Positions 47,898-58,003 of a stretch of DNA of 64,000 nucleotides are shown one piece after another (position 1 is the stretch's first letter; every line of letters begins with the position of its first letter). A program made the translations under genes and the position numbers. The DNA is from Massilia alkalitolerans DSM 17462 (GTDB lineage: Bacteria; Pseudomonadota; Gammaproteobacteria; Burkholderiales; Burkholderiaceae_D), in contig NZ_ATYR01000006.1 in assembly GCF_000427785.1 (NCBI RefSeq), positions 1 to 64,000 on the forward strand. Reading direction: 5' to 3'. The notes beneath the pieces are model-generated. The model was given only the letters and a program-made list of their open reading frames with translations, was not told the DNA's origin and made no database searches.

Positions 47898-49371
47898 TCT
47901 CTCGAATTACATCGGCGGCGAATGGCTCGCCGGCAGTGGCCCCGAGCTGGCGACCATCGACCCGTCGACCGGCAAGCAGACCTGGACCAGCAATGCCTCC
48001 ACCGTTGAAGACGTGGCGCGCGCCGCCGCGGCCGCGCGCAATGCCTTCGAAGCCTGGGCGCTCACCCCGCTCGAAGAGCGCATCGCCGTCTGCACGCGCT
48101 TCCGCGACCTGCTCAAGGAACATAGCGAAGAATTGGCCGCGATCATCGCCGAGGAAGTGGGCAAGCCGCTGTGGGAAGCGCGCACCGAAGTCACGACCAT
48201 GGCCAACAAGATCGACATCTCGGTCCAGTCCCATGGCGCGCGCACCGGCGAGACGGCTTCCAGGGTCGCCGACGGCAATGCCGTGCTGCGCCACCGCCCG
48301 CACGGCGTGTTCGCGGTCTATGGCCCGTACAACTTCCCGGGCCACCTGCCGAACGGCCACATCGTGCCGGCCCTGATCGCCGGGAACACCGTGGTGTTCA
48401 AGCCGAGCGAATACGCGCCGCGCACCGCGGTGAAGACCGTGCAGCTGTGGGAGCAGGCCGGCCTGCCGAAGGGCGTGCTCAACCTGGTCAACGGCGGCCG
48501 CGACACCGGCGTGGCGCTGGGCCAGCACGCCGACATCGACGGCATCCTGTTCACCGGCAGCAGCCAGACCGGCATCGCCCTGCACAAGCAGTTCGGCGGC
48601 AAGCCGGGCAAGATGCTGGCGCTGGAAATGGGCGGCAACAATCCGCTGGTGGTGTGGGACATTCCGGAAGATTCCAAAGCCTTGGACGCGGCCGTGCACC
48701 ATACCGTGATGTCGGCCTTCATCTCGGCCGGCCAGCGCTGCACCTGCGCGCGCCGCCTGGTCATCCAGGACACGCCGCAAGCCCAGGCATTTCTTGACCG
48801 TTTGGTAAAAATTGCATCGACCCTGCAGGTGGGACCGTCCAAGGCCGACCCGCAGCCCTTCATGGGCCCGGTGGTGTCAAGCGCCGTCGCTGCCCGCCTG
48901 GTCGAGGCGCAGGCCGATATGGCCGCGAAAGGCGGCAGGGTATTGCTGCAGATGAAACAGCTCGACCCGAACGCCGGCTTCGTCACCGCCGGCATCGTCG
49001 ACACCACCGACGCGCAAGGCATTCCGGACGAAGAGTGGTTCGGCCCGCTGCTGCAGGTGATCCGCGTGAAGGACTTCGACGACGCCCTGCGCGTGGCCAA
49101 CGCCACCGAATACGGCCTGGCCGCGGCCCTGTTGTCGCCATCGGAAGAACTGTGGAAGCGCTTCTCGGTGCGCGCCCGTGCCGGCATCGTCAACTGGAAC
49201 CGCCCGACCACCGGCGCGGCCAGCTCGGCTCCGTTCGGCGGCGTCGGCAAGTCGGGCAACCACCGCCCGAGCGCCTACTATGCCGCCGATTACTGCGCCT
49301 ACCCGGTCGCCTCGATCGAGACGGCGGAACTCGAGATGCCGGCCAAGCTGTCGCCGGGACTGACTTTCTAA
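47890..49371 (+). CDS. astD: Succinylglutamate semialdehyde dehydrogenase
   Basis: This 493-residue NAD-dependent aldehyde dehydrogenase is step 4 of the AST pathway. The catalytic Cys is in ISAGQRCTCARRL, the general-base Glu in LALEMGGNNPLVV, and the NAD-binding ITFTGS-type segment reads ILFTGSSQTGIAL. NFPGHLPNGHIVPALIAGNT replaces the usual NFP block in the form seen in AstD. It overlaps aruG by 8 bp. A 20-bp AT-rich motif lies in the coding sequence at 48794-48813. Confidence 0.94.
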   Translation: MPNLSNYIGGEWLAGSGPELATIDPSTGKQTWTSNASTVEDVARAAAAARNAFEAWALTPLEERIAVCTRFRDLLKEHSEELAAIIAEEVGKPLWEARTEVTTMANKIDISVQSHGARTGETASRVADGNAVLRHRPHGVFAVYGPYNFPGHLPNGHIVPALIAGNTVVFKPSEYAPRTAVKTVQLWEQAGLPKGVLNLVNGGRDTGVALGQHADIDGILFTGSSQTGIALHKQFGGKPGKMLALEMGGNNPLVVWDIPEDSKALDAAVHHTVMSAFISAGQRCTCARRLVIQDTPQAQAFLDRLVKIASTLQVGPSKADPQPFMGPVVSSAVAARLVEAQADMAAKGGRVLLQMKQLDPNAGFVTAGIVDTTDAQGIPDEEWFGPLLQVIRVKDFDDALRVANATEYGLAAALLSPSEELWKRFSVRARAGIVNWNRPTTGAASSAPFGGVGKSGNHRPSAYYAADYCAYPVASIETAELEMPAKLSPGLTF

Positions 49372-49374
49372 ATT

Positions 49375-50718
49375 ATGCGTATCGCCCGCGAATACAACTT
49401 CGACGGCCTGGTTGGGCCGTCCCACAACTACGCCGGCCTCTCCTTCGGCAACGTGGCCTCGTTCAGCAATGTGCGCAGCGCCTCGAACCCGCGCCAGGCC
49501 GCCCTGCAGGGCCTGGCCAAGATGCGCGAGCTGGCCGCGCGCGGCTTCGCCCAGGCGGTGATGCCGCCGCAGGCGCGCCCGAACTTCCGCCTGCTGCGCC
49601 GCATCGGCTTTTCCGGCACCGACGCCGACGTGCTGGCGCGCGCGTGGCGCGAAGCGCCGGTGATCCTGGCCTGCGCCTACTCGGCCGCGCCGATGTGGAC
49701 CGCCAATGCCGCCACCGTCAGCCCATCAAGCGACACCGCGGACGGCCGCGTGCACTTCACCCCGGCGAACCTGAACAACAAGCTGCACCGCTCGGAAGAA
49801 TACCTGCAGGCCACGCGCACCCTGCGCGCCATTTTTGGGGATTCGAGCCGCTTCGTGGTGCACGACGCACTGCCGCCGGTCCCTGCCTTCGGCGACGAAG
49901 GCGCCGCCAACCATACCCGTTTCGCTGCCGCACATGGCGCGGCCGGAGTGGAGTTCTTCGTCTACGGCCGCGCCGAATTCGACCCTGCCGCTCCGGCGCC
50001 CAAGAAATACCCGGCACGCCAGACCCTGGAAGCCTCGCAGGCGGTCGCGCGCCTGCACGGACTGGACCCGGCGCGCACCGTGTTCGCCTCGCAGAACCCG
50101 GACGTGATCGACCAGGGCGTGTTCCACAACGACGTGATCGCGGTCGGCAACGGCAACGTGCTGTTCTACCACGAGCAGGCCTTCTTCGACGAAGCCGCTA
50201 CCCTGGACGCGCTGCGCGGCGCCCTGGGCAGCGTCGACACCGACCTGGTGCCGGTGCGGGTCGCGAGCAGCCAGGTGTCGGTGGCCGACGCGGTGTCCAG
50301 CTACCTGTTCAACAGCCAGCTGCTCACCAGGCAGGATGGCCGCATGGCCCTGGTCGTGCCGCACGAATGCCGCGAGAACGAAGCGGTTGCGCGTTACCTC
50401 ACCGAGATGGTCGCGAGCGGCGGCCCGATCGACGAGCTGCTCGAATTCGACCTGCGCCAGAGCATGCGCAACGGCGGCGGACCGGCCTGCCTGCGCCTGC
50501 GCGTGGCGCTCACCGAGGACGAGGCACAGGCCATGCACGGCGGCGTCATCATGACCGAGACGCTGTACGGGCTCCTGACGTCCTGGGTCGAGAAGCACTA
50601 CCGCGACCGGGTCGAGCCGAAGGACCTGGCCGACCCGCAGCTGGCGATCGAATGCAATACCGCGCTCGAGGAACTGGAACGCATCCTCGGCCTGCCGGGC
50701 CTGTACGACCTGTCGTAA
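49375..50718 (+). CDS. astB: N-succinylarginine dihydrolase
   Basis: This 447-residue amidinotransferase-fold enzyme is step 2 of the AST pathway, hydrolysing succinylarginine to succinylornithine, two ammonia and carbon dioxide. It begins with [19 protein letters not shown], and carries [35 protein letters not shown] (catalytic His region) and [13 protein letters not shown] (catalytic Cys). Length is normal. Only three bases separate it from astD. Confidence 0.95.
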   Translation: MRIAREYNFDGLVGPSHNYAGLSFGNVASFSNVRSASNPRQAALQGLAKMRELAARGFAQAVMPPQARPNFRLLRRIGFSGTDADVLARAWREAPVILACAYSAAPMWTANAATVSPSSDTADGRVHFTPANLNNKLHRSEEYLQATRTLRAIFGDSSRFVVHDALPPVPAFGDEGAANHTRFAAAHGAAGVEFFVYGRAEFDPAAPAPKKYPARQTLEASQAVARLHGLDPARTVFASQNPDVIDQGVFHNDVIAVGNGNVLFYHEQAFFDEAATLDALRGALGSVDTDLVPVRVASSQVSVADAVSSYLFNSQLLTRQDGRMALVVPHECRENEAVARYLTEMVASGGPIDELLEFDLRQSMRNGGGPACLRLRVALTEDEAQAMHGGVIMTETLYGLLTSWVEKHYRDRVEPKDLADPQLAIECNTALEELERILGLPGLYDLS

Positions 50719-50838
50719 GGCACGGCAGCCATGTTTTAATAACGGATTCGGACGGGACACCCCCGCCCATATAAAGCCAGGGTGGCGCGAAGCCACAAGC
50801 AAGAGCGCACCCGGGCACACAAACTTTGGAGAAGCAAC

Positions 50839-53800
50839 ATGAAAGACATGCCTCAAGATTTGCGCAGCCAGACGCTCAACCTGGTCAACGCGAACCAGTC
50901 CGCCGCCGGCGCCAATGCGCAGGTGGGAGCGCTCATCAGCGCCTGGCTCGGATCGCTCGACGACGAAGACCTGGCCGGCACCGCGCCCGAAAGCCTGGCC
51001 CCGGTGCTGTGGGAAGGATTCTCGCAGCTGGCCCAGCGTAGCGGCCCCGGCTGCCAGATCGCCACGATGCGCTCTTCCGACGGCCGTGGCGGCGTGGCGA
51101 CTGCCCTGCTGATCCTGAACGACGACATGCCTTACCTGGTCGATTCCTTCGTCATGGCCCTGCGCAAGGAGCGCCAGACCGCCAGCGGCGTGATGAACGC
51201 CGTGCTGCCGGTGCGCCGTGACGCCAATGGCCAGGCAAGCGCCGTCGGCGAAGCCGGCGCGCCGCTGGAATCGATCGTCCTGATCCTGATGAGCGACGAG
51301 CTCGAATTCTCCGAACTGGATTCGCTGACCGCGCGCATCCGCATGGTGGCCAACGATGCCGCCACCGTGCACCGCGACGCCGTCAAGATGGCCGACCGCA
51401 TGACCGCGGTGGCCGCCGCAGCCGCGCAGGCCGGCAGCGCCGAAGGCCAGGAAGTGGCCGCCTTCCTCGAGTGGGCCAAGAACGAAGGCTTCGAGCCCTT
51501 CGGCTACGCCTACTACGTGGTGAAGGAAGGCGCGCGCGAACTCGAGCGCGACATCCCGAGCCGCATCGGCGTGCTTGCCGACACCGCCCACCCGGTCTAC
51601 GGCACCTGCCTGGCCAACATCCCGGGCGACTTCGAAACCCTGTCGCGCCGCGCCGACACCCTGTCGATCGTCAAGGCCGACGTCGAGGGCACCCTGCACC
51701 GCGACCAGCCGCTCGACTTCATCGGCGTGCGCAACACCGACGCCCAGGGCAAGATCCTGGGCGAGCACTGCTTCGTCGGCCTGTTCACCCGCGCCGCCAC
51801 CTCGACCCCGCTGGCGCGCCTGCCGTTCGCGCGCGGCCGCGTCGCCAAGGTGCTGTCGATCGCCGGCGTGCGCCAGGAAGGCTTCCGCGCCGAGAAATTC
51901 GTCGAGATCCTCGAGTCGCTGCCGCGCACCGAAGCGCTGGAAGCCGATCCGGAATGGCTGGCCCAGGTGTGCTCCTCGGTGGTGTCGATGTACAAGCAGC
52001 CGCGCCCGAAGGTGTTCGCGCGCCGCGACGTGTATGCGCGCCACCTGAACGTGCTGGTCTACCTGCCGCGCGAGCGCTACAGCGCCGCCGTCGCCGCCAG
52101 CCTGGCCTCGGCCCTGAAGGACAGTTCGGGCGCCCGCGACGTGCGCGTCCAGACCCTGGTGGCCGACGGCCCGCTGGCGCGCGTCTACCTGATCGCGCAC
52201 GCCGCCCGCTATCCGCTCGACCTCGAGACCGACATCCAGCAGCCGCTGCTGGCAGTGCTGGACGGCTGGCATGACCGCTTCGCCGCCGCCACCAACACCA
52301 TCGAAGACGCCGGCGTGCGCAGCAGCCTGCGCAAACTCGGCGCCAACCTGCCGGTCTCTTTTGTCACCAACACCGCGCCGGAAACCGCCTTCCGCGACCT
52401 GCAGGCCCTGCTGAAGAACGGCCGGACCGATGGCCAGAACCAGCGCGTCGCCGTGCGCGTGGAGCCGGGCGACGCCGCCAACGGCATCGACGCCTCGATC
52501 CGCCTCTACTCGGGCGAGGTCGTGCCTTCGCTGTCGCGCATCCTGCCGGCCCTGCAGAACGCCGGCATCGCGGTCGACCGCGAGCAGACCTGGACCTTCA
52601 AGACCGCCGACGGCGCCGTGCACAACGTGACCGCCCTGGCCGTGGACGACGAGAGCGGCGCCAAGCTGGTCAAGCCGGGCATCATCCCGGTGGCCGAGGA
52701 GCTGTTCACCGCGCTGTTCAACAACGACGCCGAAGACGGCCGCATGAACGGCCTGACCATCGAAGGCGGCCTGTCGCTGCGCGAAGTGCAGCTGGTGCGC
52801 GCCTACATCAGCTACTGGCGCCAGCTGGGCTCCAAGTTCTCGGTGCGCTACATGGCCGAAACCCTGCGCACCCAGCCGGCCCTGGTGAAGGAATTCGTCA
52901 CCGCCTTCCTGCTGCGCTTCGATCCGAGGCTGGACGAGGCCGAGCACGCCGCCGGCACCGCCAAGCTGGCCGCGCTGAAGGCCGGCCTGTCGACCGTGAA
53001 CCACGCCGACACCGAGGAAATCATGGCGGCCCTGGTCGACCTGGCCCTGGCCACCATGCGCACCAACTACTTCCAGAACGCCGGCGAGAAGATGATCTTC
53101 AAGGTCGACACCAGCAACCTGGCGCTGGCGCCGGAACCGCGTCCGTACCGCGAGATCTACGTGTTCTCGCGCCGCTTCGAAGGCGTGCACCTGCGCGGCG
53201 GCCCGGTCGCCCGCGGCGGCCTGCGCTGGTCGGACCGCATGGAAGACTACCGTACCGAAGTGCTGGGCCTGGTGAAGGCGCAGATGGTGAAGAACGCCGT
53301 CATCGTGCCGGCCGGCTCGAAGGGCGGCTTCGTGTGCAAGCAGATGCCGCAGGGCGCACCGCGCGAAGTGGTGGCCGCCGAGGGCGAAGCCTGCTACCGC
53401 GAATTCATCTCCAGCCTGCTGGAAGTGACCGACAACCGCGTGCGCGGCGAAATCGTCCCGCCGGACAACACCGTGCGCCATGACCAGGACGACCCGTACC
53501 TGGTGGTGGCCGCCGACAAGGGCACCGCGACCTTCTCGGACATCGCCAACAGCATCGCCGTCAAGCGCGGCTTCTGGCTGGGCGACGCCTTCGCCTCGGG
53601 CGGCTCGAACGGCTACGACCACAAGAAGATGGGCATCACCGCCAAGGGCGCGTTCGAAGCGGTCAAGCGCCACTTCTTCGAACTGGGCCACGACATGAAC
53701 ACCACCCCGGTCACCATGGTCGGCGTGGGCGACATGTCGGGCGACGTGTTCGGCAACGGCGTACTGCTGTCGCGCCAGCTCAAGCTGGTGGCGGCCTTCG

Positions 53801-55560
53801 ACCACCGCCACATCTTCCTGGACCCGAACCCGGATACCGAAGTCTCGTTCAAGGAACGCCAGCGCATGTTCGCGCTGCCGCGCTCCTCGTGGGAAGACTA
53901 CGATAAAGGCCTGATCTCGCAGGGCGGCGGCGTGTTCCCGCGCACCGCGCGCTCGATCGAGCTGAGCCCGGAAGTGCGTGCCGTCCTCGACATCAAGGAA
54001 AGCTCGCTGTCGCCTGAAGAACTGATGCACCGCATCCTGCTGGCGCCGGTGGACCTGTTCTACAACGGCGGCATCGGCACCTACATCAAGTCCTCGAACG
54101 AGACCCATGCCCAGGTGAAGGACCGCGCCAACGACCGTATCCGCGTCAACGGCGGCGAGATGCGCTGCAAGGTGGTGGGCGAGGGCGGCAACCTGGGCGC
54201 GACCCAGGCCGGCCGTATCGAATTCGCCCTGAACGGCGGCCGCATCTTCACCGATGCGATCGACAACTCGGCGGGCGTGGACTGCTCGGACCACGAAGTG
54301 AACATCAAGATCTGGCTGGACACCGAAGTCAACGCCGGCGAGCTGCCGGAAGCCGACCGTAACCGCATCCTGAACGAGATGACCGGCGCGGTGGAAGACC
54401 TGGTCCTGCGCGACAACAAGCAGCAGACCCACCTGCTGACCCGCGAAGCGCAGGCGCAAGCCACCGCCTCCGTGGTGGACGGCTACGCGGCATTGATCAC
54501 CAACCTGGAATCGGAAGGCGCCGTCAACCGCGAACTGGAACAGCTGCCGACCGACGCCGAACTGGCCCGCCGCAAGGCCATCGGCCTGGGCCTGACCACG
54601 CCGGAACTGGCGGTGGTCATCGCCAACGTGAAGAACCGCTTCAAGCGCACCCTGCTGGCGCTGCCGTTGGTCGAGGAGTCGTGGGCCGAATCGCTGCTGC
54701 GCCCATACTTCCCGGCGCAAATGGTCGCCACCCGCAACCCGCTGAACCACCCGCTGGCCAACGCCATCCTGGCGACCGTGCTGGCCAACGAAGCGGTGAA
54801 CCGCTGCGGTCCGCTGATGCTGCGCGACCTGGCGGCCGAGCACCGCGTCGACGAGACCGAAGTGGTGAAGGCCTGGGCGCGCGCCTGGTCGGCGCTGCAC
54901 CTGGCGCCGGTGTTCGACGCGCTCGACGCCGATGCGCTGAAGGTGCCGCGTGACGTCTCGATGGCGGTCGACATGCGCACCCGTGCGCTGATGCGCGCCG
55001 TGATCGAAGGCGTGCTCTCGCTGCCGGCCGGCGCCGACGGCATGGCCGAGCTGTCGACCCTGTTCGGCCAGGCCGACCAGCTGCGCTCGCTGACCCCGGC
55101 CCGTTCGGAAGCCGACGGCCACAGCGGCCTGCCGGCGCCGTTCACCGCGGCCTGGAAGACGGTCGAGACCATCGAGTCGCTGGCTACCTTCCTGTTCGCG
55201 GCGGTGTCGGTGCAGCGTCCGGGCGGCATGAGCCTGGCCCAGTTCCTGCAGGTCGGCATGGCGCTGCGCCAGCAGGCCGGCATCGACATGCTCGAGCGCG
55301 GCCTGAAGCTGCCGGCCCAGAGCAAGGCCCAGGAACAGCTGCGCAACTACGCGATGCAGGCCCTGCGCCGCACCCAGCAGCGCCTGCTGCTGCAGGTGAT
55401 CGAGCGTGCCGGCCAGGGCGGCGATCCGCTGGCGGCCGTCAAGGAAGTCACCGAGGCGCGCGGCCTGACCGGCTTCGCACAGCCGGTCGAGCTCGAGCAG
55501 GCCATGCTGGACGTCTGGGCGCTGTCGGAAGGTTCGAGCCCGGACCGTCTGGCTGCGTAA
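50839..55560 (+). CDS. gdhB: NAD-specific glutamate dehydrogenase, large (about 180 kDa) type
   Basis: This 1573-residue enzyme deaminates glutamate to 2-oxoglutarate with NAD. The long N-terminal regulatory region contains ACT-like segments (GFAILNDDMPYLVDSF-type and KEGARELERDIPSRIG), and the catalytic part includes PRPYREIYVFSRRFEGVHLRGGPVARGGLRWSDR, AVIVPAGSKGGFVCKQMP with the active-site Lys, and NAD-binding GVGDMSGDVFGNGVLLSRQLKLVAAFDHRHI. In Pseudomonas the homologue is arginine-inducible and arginine-activated. Here it sits between astB and astE, so glutamate from the AST pathway is consumed by a co-transcribed enzyme. GGAG precedes the ATG. Confidence 0.95.
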   Translation: MKDMPQDLRSQTLNLVNANQSAAGANAQVGALISAWLGSLDDEDLAGTAPESLAPVLWEGFSQLAQRSGPGCQIATMRSSDGRGGVATALLILNDDMPYLVDSFVMALRKERQTASGVMNAVLPVRRDANGQASAVGEAGAPLESIVLILMSDELEFSELDSLTARIRMVANDAATVHRDAVKMADRMTAVAAAAAQAGSAEGQEVAAFLEWAKNEGFEPFGYAYYVVKEGARELERDIPSRIGVLADTAHPVYGTCLANIPGDFETLSRRADTLSIVKADVEGTLHRDQPLDFIGVRNTDAQGKILGEHCFVGLFTRAATSTPLARLPFARGRVAKVLSIAGVRQEGFRAEKFVEILESLPRTEALEADPEWLAQVCSSVVSMYKQPRPKVFARRDVYARHLNVLVYLPRERYSAAVAASLASALKDSSGARDVRVQTLVADGPLARVYLIAHAARYPLDLETDIQQPLLAVLDGWHDRFAAATNTIEDAGVRSSLRKLGANLPVSFVTNTAPETAFRDLQALLKNGRTDGQNQRVAVRVEPGDAANGIDASIRLYSGEVVPSLSRILPALQNAGIAVDREQTWTFKTADGAVHNVTALAVDDESGAKLVKPGIIPVAEELFTALFNNDAEDGRMNGLTIEGGLSLREVQLVRAYISYWRQLGSKFSVRYMAETLRTQPALVKEFVTAFLLRFDPRLDEAEHAAGTAKLAALKAGLSTVNHADTEEIMAALVDLALATMRTNYFQNAGEKMIFKVDTSNLALAPEPRPYREIYVFSRRFEGVHLRGGPVARGGLRWSDRMEDYRTEVLGLVKAQMVKNAVIVPAGSKGGFVCKQMPQGAPREVVAAEGEACYREFISSLLEVTDNRVRGEIVPPDNTVRHDQDDPYLVVAADKGTATFSDIANSIAVKRGFWLGDAFASGGSNGYDHKKMGITAKGAFEAVKRHFFELGHDMNTTPVTMVGVGDMSGDVFGNGVLLSRQLKLVAAFDHRHIFLDPNPDTEVSFKERQRMFALPRSSWEDYDKGLISQGGGVFPRTARSIELSPEVRAVLDIKESSLSPEELMHRILLAPVDLFYNGGIGTYIKSSNETHAQVKDRANDRIRVNGGEMRCKVVGEGGNLGATQAGRIEFALNGGRIFTDAIDNSAGVDCSDHEVNIKIWLDTEVNAGELPEADRNRILNEMTGAVEDLVLRDNKQQTHLLTREAQAQATASVVDGYAALITNLESEGAVNRELEQLPTDAELARRKAIGLGLTTPELAVVIANVKNRFKRTLLALPLVEESWAESLLRPYFPAQMVATRNPLNHPLANAILATVLANEAVNRCGPLMLRDLAAEHRVDETEVVKAWARAWSALHLAPVFDALDADALKVPRDVSMAVDMRTRALMRAVIEGVLSLPAGADGMAELSTLFGQADQLRSLTPARSEADGHSGLPAPFTAAWKTVETIESLATFLFAAVSVQRPGGMSLAQFLQVGMALRQQAGIDMLERGLKLPAQSKAQEQLRNYAMQALRRTQQRLLLQVIERAGQGGDPLAAVKEVTEARGLTGFAQPVELEQAMLDVWALSEGSSPDRLAA

Positions 55561-55564
55561 GCGG

Positions 55565-56566
55565 ATGAGCGCGAACCTGGGTTCCGCGCTGCCGGAAGCG
55601 GTGCGCGCACTGGCCGAGGCGGACTTCGCTTCGGTCGCGCAGCGCTTTTCGGGCGCCGGCTTCGCGGTCAGCCTGCCGGCGCCCGGCATCCTGACGGTGA
55701 AAGCGGCGACGCTTGACCCGTCACGCGCGAGCGTGCTGGTGTCGGTGGGCGTGCATGGCGACGAGACCGGGCCGCTCGAGATGGTGGCCTGGCTGATCGA
55801 AGCCCTGTCGCGCACCCCGCGCGAGCTGGCGGTGGACCTGATGCTGTGCGTCGGGAACATCGACGCCATCGCCCAGGGCAAGCGTTTCATCGACGCGGAC
55901 CTGAACCGCATGTTCCGTGCGGATCGCGGGACGCTGGCCGGGACCGCGGAAGCGGCGCGGGCCGATGCGCTCATCGATGCCACCTGCGCCTTCTTCGAAG
56001 GTGCAGGACCGCAGCGCTGGCACCTCGACCTGCACACGGCGATCCGGCCGTCGCACTATCCGATGTTCGCGATCGTGCCCGAGATCATTCCTGATGCGCC
56101 GCGCAAGGCGCTCATCGACTGGCTGGGGCAGGCGGCGATCGGCGCCGTCATCATGAACCCGAAGTCGGTGGGCACCTACAGCTACTATTCAAGCGAGCAC
56201 CATGGCGCTGCCGGCAGCACGGTGGAGCTGGGGCGGGTCGGGACGCTGGGGCAGAACGACCTGTCGCAGTTCGCCGATGCATCGACCGCGCTGGATCGCC
56301 TGCTGCGCGGGCAGCCCGGCCTTGCCGCCAGGGCGGCGCCGCACGTGTTCGCGACGGCGCGCCAGGTGATCAAGCTGTCGGACGCCTTTAGCATGTCGGT
56401 GGGGCGCGAGACCTGGAACTTCACGCCGATGAAGAAGGGTGACGTGATCGCGACCGATGGCGAGACCGTGTACCGCGTGGAGCATGACGAGGAGCTGGTG
56501 GTGTTTCCGAATCCGGATGTGCGGGTCGGCTTGCGCGCGGGGCTGATGGTCACGCGTATCGGCTGA
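55565..56566 (+). CDS. astE: Succinylglutamate desuccinylase
   Basis: This 333-residue zinc hydrolase of the AstE/aspartoacylase family is the last AST step, giving glutamate and succinate. The zinc site is GVHGDETGPLEM (His, Glu) and WHLDLHTAIRPSHYPMF (third ligand). MLCVGNIDAIAQGKRFIDADLNRMF is the conserved substrate block. It starts 4 bp after gdhB, so it is in the same operon. A pair of palindromic repeats follows. Confidence 0.93.
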   Translation: MSANLGSALPEAVRALAEADFASVAQRFSGAGFAVSLPAPGILTVKAATLDPSRASVLVSVGVHGDETGPLEMVAWLIEALSRTPRELAVDLMLCVGNIDAIAQGKRFIDADLNRMFRADRGTLAGTAEAARADALIDATCAFFEGAGPQRWHLDLHTAIRPSHYPMFAIVPEIIPDAPRKALIDWLGQAAIGAVIMNPKSVGTYSYYSSEHHGAAGSTVELGRVGTLGQNDLSQFADASTALDRLLRGQPGLAARAAPHVFATARQVIKLSDAFSMSVGRETWNFTPMKKGDVIATDGETVYRVEHDEELVVFPNPDVRVGLRAGLMVTRIG

Positions 56567-56575
56567 TCTTGCAAA

Positions 56576-56693
56576 CTTGGATTCCCGCCTGCGCGGGAAT
56601 GACGGTTTTAGAGCTAGTGGTACAAACGTTCTAAGTAATAACTTAAGCACGTCGCTCCCGCGCAGGCGGGAACAATGCCACTGGCATTGTTCC
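56576..56693. repeat. Palindromic repeat pair plus hairpin after astE
   Basis: GGATTCCCGCCTGCGCGGGA (starting at 56579) and GTCGCTCCCGCGCAGGCGGG (starting at 56651) are inverted members of the family at 15901 and 20141. Directly after, GGAACAATGCC-ACT-GGCATTGTTCC (56669-56693) forms a perfect 11-bp stem that could end the AST operon transcript. Confidence 0.75.
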
Positions 56694-56773
56694 CCCTAAT
56701 TTCCCCAAGCAACGCCGCAGCATTAAATTCCCCACCAAGCTAGACTGAAGCCTTTGCCCGAAGCGGAGGCCTC

Positions 56774-57886
56774 ATGAGCAGCATGCTTTTCTCCCCAGTC
56801 AGCCTGGGTCCCCTGCAACTCCCGAACCGTATCGCGATCGCGCCGATGTGCCAGTACTCGGCAATCGACGGCCTGCCTACCGACTGGCACATGATCCATC
56901 TCGGCGGCCTGGCGCTGTCCGGGGCCGGCCTGCTCATCATTGAAGCGACGGCGGTGACGCCCGAGGGCCGCATCTCTCCGGACGACCTGGGCCTGTGGTC
57001 CGACACCCACCAGGAAGCGCTGGCGCCCGTGATCCGTGCGATGCGCCGGCACTCCCCCATCAAGATCGCCATCCAGCTGGCCCACGCCGGCCGCAAGGCC
57101 TCGACCAAGGTGCCATGGGAAGGCGGCGCCCAGATCGCCCCAGGCCAGCCGCGCGGCTGGCAGACCGTGGCGCCGTCGAGCATCGCGCACGCGGAAGGCG
57201 AGGCGCCGCCCCTAGCGCTCGATGCCGACGGCCTGGAGCGGGTCAAGGAAGCCTTCGTCGCCAGCGCCCGCCGCGCAGCTGCGCTGGGCCTGGACGGCAT
57301 CGAGCTGCATGCGGCCCACGGCTACCTGATGCACCAGTTCCTGTCGCCGCTGTCGAACCTGCGCGACGACGAATACGGCGGCTCCCTGGAGAACCGCATG
57401 CGTTTCCCGCTCGAGGTTTTTGACGCCGTGCGCGCCGCGGTTCCGCGGGAGATGGCGGTGGGCGTGCGCATCTCGGCCACCGACTGGGTCGAGGGCGGCT
57501 GGGAGATCGAGCAGAGCCTGCATTTCGCCCGGGCGCTGAAAGAACGCGGCTGCGATTTCATCCACGTCTCGACCGGCGGCCTGTCGCCCTTGCAGAAGAT
57601 CCCCGTGGGGCCCGGCTACCAGGTCGAGTTCGCGCAGCGCATCAAGGAGGAGACCGGCATGCCGACCATCGGCGTGGGATTGATTACGGAGGCGCAGCAT
57701 GCGGAAAGCATCCTGCAGCAGGGCCAGGCTGACCTCATCGGCCTGGCGCGCGCCATGCTGTACGACCCGCGCTGGCCCTGGCATGCGGCGGCCCAGCTGG
57801 GCGAGCAGGTGTTCGCGCCGCCCCAGTACTGGCGCTCGCAGCCACGTGAATACAAGGAACTGTTCGGCAGCATGCGCATGGGGTGA
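56774..57886 (+). CDS. Old Yellow Enzyme (YqjM-type NADPH:flavin oxidoreductase)
   Basis: This 370-residue FMN-dependent TIM-barrel ene-reductase reduces activated C=C bonds with NAD(P)H. It is of the thermophilic-like/YqjM class: IAPMCQYSA carries the Cys and Tyr typical of that class, HAAHGYLMHQFLSPLSNLRDDEYGGSLENR holds the substrate-binding His pair, and FIHVSTGG and GLARAMLYDPRWPWHAA close the barrel. GGAGG lies upstream of the ATG. It is monocistronic. Confidence 0.92.
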   Translation: MSSMLFSPVSLGPLQLPNRIAIAPMCQYSAIDGLPTDWHMIHLGGLALSGAGLLIIEATAVTPEGRISPDDLGLWSDTHQEALAPVIRAMRRHSPIKIAIQLAHAGRKASTKVPWEGGAQIAPGQPRGWQTVAPSSIAHAEGEAPPLALDADGLERVKEAFVASARRAAALGLDGIELHAAHGYLMHQFLSPLSNLRDDEYGGSLENRMRFPLEVFDAVRAAVPREMAVGVRISATDWVEGGWEIEQSLHFARALKERGCDFIHVSTGGLSPLQKIPVGPGYQVEFAQRIKEETGMPTIGVGLITEAQHAESILQQGQADLIGLARAMLYDPRWPWHAAAQLGEQVFAPPQYWRSQPREYKELFGSMRMG

Positions 57887-58003
57887 CGCAGCTCGGCCAG
57901 CCGCAGTTCAGCCATCGTTTCTTGCAGCCTGTCGCACGGGGCAAGCGGGCAGGCGAGGTGATTGTTAAAGTCGCACCAGTTAACAACCACAGAGGATTTC
58001 GCC

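Noticed and set aside
49726-56037. A 2103-codon open frame on the minus strand across astB, gdhB and astE.
   Set aside because: It is the antisense of three well-supported genes. Its translation is low-complexity, rich in His, Arg, Gly and Gln, as expected from the complement of GC-rich codons, and matches no fold.
56605-56616. GTTTTAGAGCTA, identical to the first 12 nt of the Streptococcus pyogenes Cas9 CRISPR repeat.
   Set aside because: Single occurrence between two palindromic repeats, with no spacers, tracrRNA or cas genes. Chance match.
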